Source of the DNA: Bacillus sp. (in: firmicutes)
GTDB lineage: Bacteria; Bacillota; Bacilli; Bacillales; Bacillaceae
Assembly (NCBI GenBank): GCA_031180805.1
Contig: JAPSLL010000006.1
Coordinates: forward strand, 1 to 64,000
Reading direction: 5' to 3'
Length of the DNA: 64,000 nucleotides
How positions within the stretch are numbered: the stretch's first letter is position 1; each line of letters begins with the position of its first letter. Of the stretch, positions 54,634 through 62,930 are shown one piece after another. A program made the position numbers and the translations under genes. The notes under the pieces were generated by a model, which had not been told where the DNA came from, did not search any database, and saw only the letters and a program-made list of their open reading frames with translations.

Positions 54634-56370
54634 GTGATAGATACACTAAAAAAAAGAATTTCTGTAGCTGCTGGAAAAGAGCCTGCAGATATAGTTATAA
54701 AAAATGGCAAAATCATTGATGTTTTCACTGGTGAAATGACCGACGGCGATATTGCAATCGTTGATGGGTATTTTGCAGGGATTGGTGATTATAACGGTAT
54801 TGAAACCATTGATGCAAAAGGTCGTATTGTTTCTCCTACTTTTATTGATGGTCATGTTCATATTGAGTCTTCGATGTTAATTCCATCAGAATTTGCTAAA
54901 GTCCTTCTCGCTCATGGTGTAACAACTGCTATTTGTGATCCTCATGAGATTGCGAATGTGTTAGGAAGACAAGGGATTCAATATATATTAGATTCAAGTG
55001 AAAATCTCCCTTTTGATTTTTTCTTTATGCTACCTTCCTGTGTTCCAGCAACTCAATTTGAACATTCTGGAGCAGTTCTACAAGCAGAGGATTTAAAAAG
55101 CTTTTACAATCATCCCCGAGTCCTTGGACTTGCTGAAGTCATGAATTTCCCTGCTGTCGAAAATGCAGAAATTGATATGCTTGATAAAATTTTTCATGCA
55201 AGAAAATTTGGAAAGAAAATCGATGGGCATGCTGCAGGGCTTTCAGCTAATGAGTTAAATGTATATATGTCTGCATTTATACGCACTGATCATGAAAGTA
55301 CAACACTAGAAGAAGCAAAAGAACGATTAAAAAGAGGCATGTACTTGATGATTCGAGAAGGAACTGTTGCGAAGGATCTTAAACAATTAATTAACGTTGT
55401 AACTGAACGAAACTCTAGACGTTGTTTATTTGTGACAGATGACAAGCATTTAAATGATTTGATCAGTCAAGGTAGTGTTGATCATAATGTAAGATTAGCT
55501 ATTTCGTTAGGATTACACCCTATTACAGCAATCCAAATGGCTACAATTAATGCTGCAGAATGCTTTGGTCTAGAAACAAAAGGTGCCATTGCCCCTGGAT
55601 ATCATGCTGACTTTATTCTATTTGAAGATTTGAATTCCATTAAGATTTCTGAAGTCTATAAGGAAGGGAAGCTTGTTTTCAAAAATGAACAACTCGTATC
55701 CTTTCCACAAAACGAACATCTTGGCGCACCCCGATGTTTACAAAATACAGTTCGATTTCACGAATTGTCAGAGAATGATTTGCAAATTCAAGTTAAAACG
55801 ATGAAAGCCAATATAATCGAAATTGTTCCTAATAGTTTAATAACGAAGCATAAGGTGGAAATTGTCGATGTCTCAAAAGAAAATTACTTTATTCCTTCTA
55901 TTAAAAATGACCAATTAAAGCTAGCTGTTATTGAACGACATCAAGAGACAAAAGCAATTGGATTAGGGATTGTCAAAGGACTTGGGCTCCAGTCAGGTGC
56001 CATTGCAACAACGATTGCCCATGATTCACATAATTTAGTCATTGCAGGTTCAAATGACAAGGATATGTTGCTTGCAGCAAAGGTAATACGAGATATGCAA
56101 GGCGGACTTGTTATCATTCAAGAAGAAAAGATAGTAGCTTCATTGCCTTTAACGATTGCTGGATTAATGTCTGAGCGTCCATATCAAGAAATCAACAAGG
56201 AATTATCAAAAATCCATCATGCTCTCACAAAAATTGGCGCAAAATCTGATTTTAATCCTTTTTTAACTTTATCCTTTTTAACTTTACCAGTGATTCCTGA
56301 ACTAAAGCTTACTGATACTGGTCTTTTTCATGTAGCTTCCTATAAGCATATTGATGTAGCTACAATTTAA
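54634..56370 (+). CDS. adeC: Adenine deaminase
   Basis: Converts adenine to hypoxanthine and ammonia. 578 residues of the amidohydrolase superfamily, AdeC type, with metal ligands in SPTFIDGHVHIESSM, the GVTTAICDPHEIANV block, DGHAAGLSANELN and FVTDDKHL. The adenine deaminase C-terminal domain begins near 400 and includes GLGIVKGLGLQSGAIATTIA, HDSHNLVIAGSND and GGLVIIQE. The start is a GTG behind GGTGATG. It is the second gene of the guaD-adeC unit. Together with guaD it turns both purine bases into oxopurines. Confidence 0.95.
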   Translation: MIDTLKKRISVAAGKEPADIVIKNGKIIDVFTGEMTDGDIAIVDGYFAGIGDYNGIETIDAKGRIVSPTFIDGHVHIESSMLIPSEFAKVLLAHGVTTAICDPHEIANVLGRQGIQYILDSSENLPFDFFFMLPSCVPATQFEHSGAVLQAEDLKSFYNHPRVLGLAEVMNFPAVENAEIDMLDKIFHARKFGKKIDGHAAGLSANELNVYMSAFIRTDHESTTLEEAKERLKRGMYLMIREGTVAKDLKQLINVVTERNSRRCLFVTDDKHLNDLISQGSVDHNVRLAISLGLHPITAIQMATINAAECFGLETKGAIAPGYHADFILFEDLNSIKISEVYKEGKLVFKNEQLVSFPQNEHLGAPRCLQNTVRFHELSENDLQIQVKTMKANIIEIVPNSLITKHKVEIVDVSKENYFIPSIKNDQLKLAVIERHQETKAIGLGIVKGLGLQSGAIATTIAHDSHNLVIAGSNDKDMLLAAKVIRDMQGGLVIIQEEKIVASLPLTIAGLMSERPYQEINKELSKIHHALTKIGAKSDFNPFLTLSFLTLPVIPELKLTDTGLFHVASYKHIDVATI

Positions 56371-56373
56371 ACA

Positions 56374-56427
56374 AAAATAAGATCCTGCTTACAAGGGTCT
56401 GCTCCCTTTAAGACAGGATCTTATTTT
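56374..56427. terminator. Bidirectional terminator between adeC and GH4 gene
   Basis: AAAATAAGATCCTG and CAGGATCTTATTTT, a 14-bp perfect outer stem with an AAGGG/CCCTT inner pair. Confidence 0.88.
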
Positions 56428-56433
56428 ATCGAT

Positions 56434-57843
56434 TTATTCTACTGTTATTTCCTCTTTAATATTCCAGCCTTGTAAATACTCTTTAGTTTGATAGAGCATT
56501 TTATCGAGTAGCTCTTTGGCATCATCAGGGCTGATTTGTACAAGAGGATCTTGAACAAATGCTTGAAATGCAAGTGATTTATCCTTTTTTAATGCTGCTT
56601 GAAGTGTTGTTTCTTGATTACGAATATGAAGTGACACCATATTTTCAATCGGTGTAGGTAATTTTCCAGCACAAATTGGTTTGACACTATTATTTCTAAA
56701 AATAGCATTCGTTTCTACAACTGCATCAAACGGGAGTCCTTCGATTTGTCCTCGATTAGGTAAATTCACATTTGTCACAAGGTCACCTAACCCAAGCAAT
56801 GCTTTAATCATCTCAATTCCCTCTTCACCTGTTTCATGAAGGATGAATTCTTCCTTACCTTCAGCAAGTCTTCTTCCTTTTTCAAGTAATTCTTGCTTAT
56901 TGTCGATTCGCCATTGTACCTTAGTAAGTCCGAATTTCCATTCCTTCACTTTCTCAGGGCTTTGTAAATACCAGGAGGCTGGCATGAATTCAGCTAAATG
57001 TCTGTCACCTGCAGCTGCAATTAAGCCAAACTTTTTAAATAAATCAAATTTTACACGCTGGGCAGATGAAAAATGATCATTCATCCAATGGCCCTTTTCA
57101 TTTCCTTCAAAGCCAGTCTCAGCATACTTATCAACAAATTGCTTATATAATGGAAATAAATCAATTCCTAAGTATGATGCTTGATTAATCCATGTAAAAT
57201 GATTGATTCCAAGAACATTTACTTTTATATCCTTATATGAAACATCTTTTATGTCTAACATCTCTTCTACCATTGAAGCTAATAGCTTTTGTGTTCCAAA
57301 TACTTCGTGACAGCAGCCTATTGCTTTAATTTCTGGGAAAGCTTCATATAAGGTTCTTACACATAGGCTCATAGGATTCGTATAATTAATTACCCATGCT
57401 TTTGGTGCAAACTCTTTGATTTGATTAGCAATTTCAAAAAAAATCGGAATAGTACGCAAGGCGCGAACTAATCCACCAGGTCCAATCGTATCTCCAACAG
57501 ACTGATATATTCCGTATTTTTCTGGCTCATGTACATCTGACATCATTTCAGAAAATGTCCCAGGCAAAATGGAAATAATGACAAAATCAGCATCGACAAG
57601 AGCTTCTTCCATCGTTTTGACTGCTTGATACTTCCATTTCCCGACAACATCCTCTCGCTCATAAAGGCGATTTCCGATCATTTCATTTTGTAGTGCTGCA
57701 TCATAATTTAAATCATAAAGCTTTACTGTGCCCGATAAATTTTTTTCTAATGCAAGATCACTCATTAAGCCCCAAGCCCAGCCTCTTGAGCCACCGCCAA
57801 TATAAGCAATATTAAGATTTCTCCCCAATGTTAACGTGTTCAT
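56434..57843 (-). CDS. GH4 family glycosidase, probable alpha-galacturonidase branch
   Basis: 469 residues. NAD- and Mn-dependent glycosidase of family GH4. The Rossmann start is LNIAYIGGGSRGWAWGLMSD; TNPMS (VINYTNPMSLCV) and CCHEVFG are the family's cofactor and metal motifs, and NHFTWI follows. The CHEV form of the metal motif points to the LplD-like uronic-acid group rather than to MelA (CHSV) or 6-phospho-glucosidases; this is from memory of GH4 subgrouping. The gene stands alone with no transporter or uronate genes. A diverged copy of its 5' end lies 200 nt upstream. Confidence 0.82.
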   Translation of the reverse strand: MNTLTLGRNLNIAYIGGGSRGWAWGLMSDLALEKNLSGTVKLYDLNYDAALQNEMIGNRLYEREDVVGKWKYQAVKTMEEALVDADFVIISILPGTFSEMMSDVHEPEKYGIYQSVGDTIGPGGLVRALRTIPIFFEIANQIKEFAPKAWVINYTNPMSLCVRTLYEAFPEIKAIGCCHEVFGTQKLLASMVEEMLDIKDVSYKDIKVNVLGINHFTWINQASYLGIDLFPLYKQFVDKYAETGFEGNEKGHWMNDHFSSAQRVKFDLFKKFGLIAAAGDRHLAEFMPASWYLQSPEKVKEWKFGLTKVQWRIDNKQELLEKGRRLAEGKEEFILHETGEEGIEMIKALLGLGDLVTNVNLPNRGQIEGLPFDAVVETNAIFRNNSVKPICAGKLPTPIENMVSLHIRNQETTLQAALKKDKSLAFQAFVQDPLVQISPDDAKELLDKMLYQTKEYLQGWNIKEEITVE

Positions 57844-58110
57844 TTTTGTCCTCCCTTTATTTATTAAAACTAAATGATGAGTTCATCCTCGAAGATTATA
57901 TGTTATTTTTAAGGCAAATTAGTCTATTTTCTACTCGTCCTATTCTGTTGGATTTTACAAGAATTTATTACAGTGATAAAAAACTAACACCTGCCTTTTA
58001 AGCTGCTATTAGCATATAGAATGCTTAAAATCCCCAAATTGTTAACGTGTTCATTTTTGTTCGTAATTTTTATTAAAGAATGGTGTTAATCTTCGAAGAT
58101 TACGTCTCTT
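57823..58110. repeat. Direct duplication of GH4 gene start region
   Basis: TGTTAACGTGTTCATTTTTGT occurs at 57829-57849, spanning the GH4 start codon, and again at 58040-58060. The following segments are also similar (a TTTATTAAA stretch and TCGAAGATTA). The second copy would encode only MNTLTIWGF before a stop, so a small duplication has decayed. Confidence 0.55.
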
Positions 58111-58366
58111 GATTACTTAATTCGTTATCTAACACAGTAATCCTTCCTTTGCTTTCAATTATTTTAATAAATTTAGGATGTTCATTCAGTGATATATTAA
58201 GTGAATGTAATGTTAACATGAGATTTTCTTTAAATGTTTGAAAAAACATTCCATGAACGCCATCATTTGTTTTACTTTCCCCTTTTGATTTAGATTGTGA
58301 GCCACATCCAGTAAAGAACAATTAATTACAAATGATAAAAATACTTAGGAACGCCATCTTCTTCAA
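58100..58366 (-). pseudogene. Small lipoprotein gene with stop codon in signal peptide
   Basis: Behind a GGGGGGAATAGG ribosome site, reading from the TTG at 58366 (or ATG at 58357) gives KKMAFLSIFIICN, then TAA (58322-58324), then LFFTGCGSQSKSKGESK. Together this is a complete lipoprotein signal with lipobox FTGC, split by one stop codon. The mature part (about 65 residues, NLMLTLHSLNISLNEHPKFI) is not recognised. The track ORF begins after the stop at a TTG and lacks a usable signal. Confidence 0.72.
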
Positions 58367-58583
58367 CCTATTCCCCCCTTTGTTTTGATAAATTCATTAC
58401 TACATAATAAATAAAGAAAAGTAAGATTAATAATATAAGTCGATATGTTTCCATATTAAAATTAATTGTATTAATCAATAACGATTACTTCCTTGCATTT
58501 TATAGGTAAAATCTTTTGTCCTATTGACTCAAAATAATATACTTATAGAATTGTAAAAAGGAGGAAAAGAAAGGGAAGATAAA

Positions 58584-59168
58584 ATGAAGGTTAGTTTATT
58601 GTTATTCACATCAATAATTAGTAGTTTCATTCTTTTTATGTTTCATTTATTCAAATGGGAGCTTCTTAAGACATTTACATTATTATTAATGCCTATTATT
58701 TGGTTAGCTGTTTATGGGTTTTTTATCTTGATTTATATTATTGCAATTGCTCGCATTCTTAAGAAAAAGGAACGACTTCCATTTTACTTACAATCGCTTG
58801 TTTTACTTTTGATCCTGATTATCCCTTTTGAGCAAATTTTAATTGACTTATACTTCGCTATTAATAAATCACAACGTGCTGAAGTTGTTTCAATGATACA
58901 GAATGAGACAATGACCACTTCTAGTGAAGCTAAAGTACACCTACCTAATAAGTACACTCATTTATCATCGGATGACGGTTCTATTGAAATCGAGGAACAA
59001 AATGGAGAATATTCGCTATTATTTTACACGTATAAAGGAATTCAAGATGACTTTAATGGATACATATTTTCCCCAAATGACAAAAAGCCTTCTAATTATT
59101 CATTTGGTGGGGATTTGAAGGAGATTCAGAGGATAGAAGAAAATTGGTTTTATGTGGTTTCTTATTAA
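58584..59168 (+). CDS. Hypothetical membrane protein with outside domain, 194 aa
   Basis: Three hydrophobic segments (about 3-22, 32-57 and 67-90) are followed by a roughly 100-residue hydrophilic domain (VHLPNKYTHLSSDDGSIEIE, YSLLFYTYKGIQDDFNGYIF) that is probably outside the cell and beta-rich. AAGGAGG and a second AAGGGAAG lie ahead of the ATG. Not recognised. No operon partner. Confidence 0.7.
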   Translation: MKVSLLLFTSIISSFILFMFHLFKWELLKTFTLLLMPIIWLAVYGFFILIYIIAIARILKKKERLPFYLQSLVLLLILIIPFEQILIDLYFAINKSQRAEVVSMIQNETMTTSSEAKVHLPNKYTHLSSDDGSIEIEEQNGEYSLLFYTYKGIQDDFNGYIFSPNDKKPSNYSFGGDLKEIQRIEENWFYVVSY

Positions 59169-59226
59169 ATGAATATTAAACTAGTAACATGGTAAAGGAT
59201 TTTGCTCTCAACGATTTTAAAATAAA

Positions 59227-59260
59227 AAAGCAAACCCTAATTATATTTGAGGTTTGCTTT
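59227..59260. terminator. Bidirectional terminator
   Basis: AAAGCAAACC and GGTTTGCTTT, a 10-bp perfect stem between converging genes, with TTTTTTA on the minus strand. Confidence 0.82.
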
Positions 59261-59269
59261 AAGTATTCA

Positions 59270-60271
59270 TTATTTTCCGTCAACAATTTCCTTTAAGATT
59301 TCATAAGATCGTTTTTGTTTTGCCGGATCATAAATATATGATACAGCCATAATTTCATCTACATTATATTTTTCTTGGAAATTTGATAATTGTTCTTTTA
59401 TCGATTCTTTACTACCTAGTAATGTCACGCTTGACATCGAAGTAGCCATTTCTCTTTCTGCTGGACTCCAAATGTCATCCATACTCTCAACTGGTGGTTG
59501 TAATGGTGATTGTGAACCGCGAACAACATTTAAGAAAAATTGCTGCATTGTCGTTGATTCACGTTTCGCATCTTCATCTGTTTCAGCAGCGATAACATTT
59601 AAACATACCATCATATATGGTGAGTCTAAATATTCTGATGGCTGGAATCTGCTTCGATAAATTGAAATCGCGTCCTCCATATACCTTGGTGCAAAATGAG
59701 AAGCAAACACGTAAGGTAAGCCTAATTTAGCAGCTAAATAAGCTGAATCAGTCGAAGAACCAAGAATATAGATTGGGATATTTGTGTCAACTCCTGGATA
59801 TGCCTTCACATAGCTTTGTTTCTCTTCTGGTCCGAAATATGTAAGTAATGAGGTTACGTCATCAGGAAACGTATAGACAGAATCATTTTGTGAACGTCTT
59901 AGTGCACTCGCAGTCATCATATCAGTTCCAGGTGCGCGACCAAGTCCTAAGTCTAATCGGTTTGGATAAATGGTGGCCATTGTCCCAAATTGTTCAGCGA
60001 CTACTAATGGAGAATGATTTGGTAGCATGACTCCACCAGAACCAACGCGAATTGATTTTGTATGCTCTAACGTATGCTTAATCAAAATAGCGGTTGCTGA
60101 GCTAACAAGTGTTGGAGTATTGTGATGCTCTGCAATCCAATAGCGGTTATAACCCATCTCCTCAGTCGCTTGTGCTAAATCAATCATCGCATCAATTGCA
60201 TCTTTTGGTTCCTGACCTTTTCGAATTGGTGCAAGATTTAAGACTGAAACAGGTATATTTATATTTGTCAT
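59270..60271 (-). CDS. LLM-class flavin-dependent oxidoreductase
   Basis: 333 residues of the bacterial luciferase-like family that uses FMNH2 or F420-like flavins, in the same group as B. subtilis YceB/YwcH types. Typical stretches are [75 protein letters not shown] and [20 protein letters not shown]. The track start is eight codons early; the ATG at 60271 begins [15 protein letters not shown], the family's usual opening. The oxidised substrate is unknown. Confidence 0.92.
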   Translation of the reverse strand: MTNINIPVSVLNLAPIRKGQEPKDAIDAMIDLAQATEEMGYNRYWIAEHHNTPTLVSSATAILIKHTLEHTKSIRVGSGGVMLPNHSPLVVAEQFGTMATIYPNRLDLGLGRAPGTDMMTASALRRSQNDSVYTFPDDVTSLLTYFGPEEKQSYVKAYPGVDTNIPIYILGSSTDSAYLAAKLGLPYVFASHFAPRYMEDAISIYRSRFQPSEYLDSPYMMVCLNVIAAETDEDAKRESTTMQQFFLNVVRGSQSPLQPPVESMDDIWSPAEREMATSMSSVTLLGSKESIKEQLSNFQEKYNVDEIMAVSYIYDPAKQKRSYEILKEIVDGK

Positions 60272-60309
60272 CTTATTTAATCCTTTCCATTTCAAGATAT
60301 ATCACTATA

Positions 60310-60770
60310 GTAACAAGTGATCGTCTAGAAACAAACTGATATGCTTACACGAACCTAAAAATTACCTTATTTAAAATGAAATTTAGTAATTTATGATGCA
60401 ATGGATATTCTCTCCATTCCTTTATCGCTTATTTACGGATCCATAAAAAAGAAGTGAATTTGATAAACAAACCTTTATTTTTATAAGATAAAAGGTGATG
60501 AGAGCCCGCGAAGGAAACACCTGAGGGGCATCACGAAGCTTATGCATTGCACAGGATCCTCGTACATCCGCTCGAATCAACCCTAAAAACGTTTAGTTAT
60601 AAATAACGATATTTTAGCAAAGAGCCGTAATTAAACACCCTTCTTTTCTTTAATTTGTTGAATAGTTTTTTTTGTATTAATCATTTGTGTAATCATTTAC
60701 TTAGCAGGATAAATGTAATTTTATGTTAAAATCTCAAAGGGTATATTGTAGTTAAATTACTATCAGGAGG
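60310..60770. other. Gap with a GC-rich patch, possible degenerate repeat
   Basis: Within this AT-rich gap, 60497-60590 is clearly richer in GC (GAGAGCCCGCGAAGG, GGGGCATCACGAAGC, GATCCTCGTACATCCGCTCG). It may be a badly decayed copy of the Bacillus intergenic REP-like element also suspected at 9111. No ORF is supported. The last 60 nt hold the promoter region of the next gene. Confidence 0.35.
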
Positions 60771-60774
60771 ATAT

Positions 60775-61113
60775 ATGAAGAGGAAAGTAATTGTTTCAGT
60801 CATAATCATTTTGTTTTCGTTGGTGCTGTGGTGGGCTAAATCCATGTATTTTTTGCCTCATTTTCAAGAAGGACCAAAAAACACATTGGTTTCTAAAAAT
60901 ATGAAATTAGAATTAGTTACAGATTCAACAGAACCTGAAAAATTAGGAATCAGCGTTCCATAATTTCTTCCATTTTGGAAGACAGTCGGCACGGTTGACG
61001 GAGAAATGGATGGTACTTTGTGGGAATTTACTGATAAGGGAAAAAAATATGTTCTATATTCAGCAAATACTGAAATGCCTTGGCGGTACATTTATAAATA
61101 TTCTGCAAAATAA
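60775..61113 (+). pseudogene. Single-helix exported protein gene with one in-frame TAA
   Basis: AGGAGG precedes MKRKVIVSVIIILFSLVLWW, a membrane anchor or signal, then LVSKNMKLELVTDSTEPEKL, GISVP and TAA (60961-60963). The same frame stays open for 49 more codons (FLPFWKTVGTVDGEMDGTLW, YVLYSANTEMPWRYIYKYSA) and ends at 61111-61113. Coding quality continues past the stop, so a single substitution probably broke a 112-residue protein. Family not recognised. Confidence 0.72.
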
Positions 61114-61114
61114 C

Positions 61115-61390
61115 ATATTTAGTCTCGTTTTCGATATAATAGTCTTTAAATCTAAAAGGTGCAAAATATGTTTAAATAAAAATATATTAAAATAGTTTAT
61201 GACATGTATTTTGCCAATTAGTAAAGCTTAGAAAAACATTTATTAGCATTCTTTATCAAAACAACCCTATTCATGAATTGATTATATATTTCGTCTAAAT
61301 CACTTTCAATCAAAACACAAAATCTCCTTAATGTCGATTCCCTAAAAAATGAAGGAGATACAGCATTCTAAATAGCTCCTAGTACAATTA
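61115..61390. other. Intergenic stretch, nothing recognised
   Basis: AT-rich DNA without a ribosome-site-led ORF or a clear terminator; TTAGTAAAGC and short A/T runs only. Confidence 0.4.
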
Positions 61391-61393
61391 CTA

Positions 61394-61789
61394 TTAGAAT
61401 ATTAACTCACAATCATGATGTTCCCAGACGTCAAATATATTTCCATCAATATCTTCAAAGGTAAAAAAGTTTCCGTTTTCCCCTTCGTAGCTAATTTTAC
61501 TTACCTGTACGTTCTTGGAGGTTAACTTTTCATGTAATTTTTTTATATCATCTGTAAAAAACGTAATCACCCATTTTTTCTTATTATCAATTGTAAAGAA
61601 GGCCCTTGATTCATCTGAGCTATGTAATAAATGTAAGATCGGACGATTCTCCATAAATAAACTTACTGAGTTTTCTGTCTGATGTCTAATATTAAAATTA
61701 AAATGTTCCTTAAACCAATTTGCAGATTTCATAATATCCTGTACTGGTATAACATTATATGCAATTCCTAGAATATTTCCGTTCGACAT
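61394..61789 (-). CDS. VOC/glyoxalase-superfamily protein
   Basis: 131 residues with one vicinal-oxygen-chelate unit pair: GIAYNVIPVQDIMKSANWFK and FFTFEDIDGNIFDVWEH, the latter being the usual DPDGN-x-F/I ending with Glu as metal ligand. GGAAGGGG precedes the ATG. Such small VOC proteins include bleomycin- and fosfomycin-resistance types as well as many of unknown role; no specific activity is readable. Confidence 0.88.
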   Translation of the reverse strand: MSNGNILGIAYNVIPVQDIMKSANWFKEHFNFNIRHQTENSVSLFMENRPILHLLHSSDESRAFFTIDNKKKWVITFFTDDIKKLHEKLTSKNVQVSKISYEGENGNFFTFEDIDGNIFDVWEHHDCELIF

Positions 61790-61969
61790 GTTTTTCCCCT
61801 TCCTATTTTTACTAAATGATCTATTCTTTATTAGGAAGCTGAAATCCTTCTACTTCTACAAACATATCAATGTTTATTGATTGCATATTTATATCGGTTA
61901 AATAGTTATTTAGAGAGTTTACTTAATTGGGTTAAGAACTACCTAAAAACGTAAAATCGTTTTTTGTAA

Positions 61970-62188
61970 TTATTTTAAATATATTTGCAAACTAACTTTG
62001 CTGTTCGCATAAGACCAAACAGTGTTTTCTATTTTAAGATTGGTGTTAAATGTCTCGATCCAAACCTGTTTTGATTTCAACAATGCCGTTAATTGTGCAG
62101 AATTAAGTGTTATTTCCACTGTTTGTTCAGTCTTTTGATAAACAAATACTACTGTAATTGATTCACCTTGATTTGTTGCCACACTCAT
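61970..62188 (-). CDS. Hypothetical protein, 72 aa
   Basis: Not recognised. A small soluble protein predicted to be mostly strands (SITVVFVYQKTEQTVEITLN, WSYANSKVSLQIYLK) with a central helix (SAQLTALLKSKQV). AAGGGAGA lies ahead of the ATG. Flanked by intergenic DNA on both sides. Confidence 0.65.
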   Translation of the reverse strand: MSVATNQGESITVVFVYQKTEQTVEITLNSAQLTALLKSKQVWIETFNTNLKIENTVWSYANSKVSLQIYLK

Positions 62189-62355
62189 TAACTTCTCTCC
62201 CTTTTTAAGTTAGTGTTTGTATTTAGTACGGTCAACCTTAGATAAAGTTTCATAGCTTATGATAGAGTATTTACGAAACATAAAATAAACTTAGGGCAAT
62301 GGTGTCATAACTAGTCTTACCTTCTTACTTTGCGAAATGAAATTTTCTATGGAAT

Positions 62356-62607
62356 TTAAGCCAAGAAAAACTGTTTGTTGGTAAAAACGTAAAAGCAATT
62401 ATAACCTTTGAAAATAATGAGAAAAACAATGGCCATCAATAAAAGAATGATTGCATTTCCCCCACTTATCATACGCAATTTTTTTGGTAAAACCTTAAAA
62501 TATCCACCCATTGGGTAGCCTAGTGAAAGTAACACTTAAAAAACTGCTATGGATATAAATATTAGTGCAACAATAATCAATATGATAAAAACAAAATCTA
62601 CCCCCAT
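62356..62607 (-). pseudogene. Small membrane protein gene with one in-frame TAA
   Basis: Not in the ORF track. From the ATG at 62607 the frame reads MGVDFVFIILIIVALIFISI, AVF, TAA (62536-62538), then LLSLGYPMGGYFKVLPKKLR, MISGGNAIILLLMAIVFLII and on to TAA at 62356. It has the pattern of a common Bacillus two/three-helix protein with LGFP...KVLPKKLR in its loop. The replaced codon follows a phenylalanine before VLLSLG, and CAA to TAA is the simplest single change. No ribosome site of quality is seen. Confidence 0.65.
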
Positions 62608-62726
62608 ACATAATCGACAACCTTAAAGTGAAAATTAAAATACTCTTAAAACACAAACCCAATAATTATCCACCGTTTATTGTAATAAGATTTTTACGAT
62701 GTAATGATTAAGATTAAATTTTATCA

Positions 62727-62755
62727 TTGAAAAAAGGGATGAAATCTAGTAAACT
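62727..62755 (+). promoter_or_regulatory. Promoter of riboswitch-pbuE transcript
   Basis: TTGAAA (62727-62732), 17 nt spacer, TAAACT (62750-62755), about 36 nt before the aptamer. Confidence 0.5.
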
Positions 62756-62791
62756 CTATATTGTCTTTCTTAGAAACAAATTTGTTAATAC

Positions 62792-62892
62792 CTGTATAAC
62801 CTCAAGAATAAGGCTTGAGGGTCTCTACCAGGAACCATAAAATCCTGACTACAGAAAATGAATTGATCATTTTTTGTAATCAGGATTTTTTT
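62792..62892 (+). promoter_or_regulatory. Purine riboswitch of pbuE with C at the specificity position
   Basis: Aptamer 62792-62854: P1 CTGTA/TACAG, the J1/2 start TATAA, P2 CCTCAAG/CTTGAGG with loop AATAAGG, J2/3 TCTCTACC, P3 CAGGA/TCCTG with loop CCATAAA. GG and CC in the loops can form the loop-loop contact. Terminator 62842-62892 (ATCCTGACTACA against TGTAATCAGGAT, then TTTTTTT) competes with P1, so ligand should turn the gene on, as in B. subtilis pbuE. The base equivalent to position 74 is C (62849, in GACTA) where adenine switches have U, predicting guanine or hypoxanthine as ligand. Confidence 0.93.
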
Positions 62893-62930
62893 ATTTGAAA
62901 TATTTTTTTAGAAAGGAAGGAATATAAACG

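Noticed and set aside
58322-62538. TAA read as a sense codon (recoding)
   Set aside because: Numerous intact genes in the window end in TAA, and no suppressor signal is visible; mutation or sequence error is more likely.
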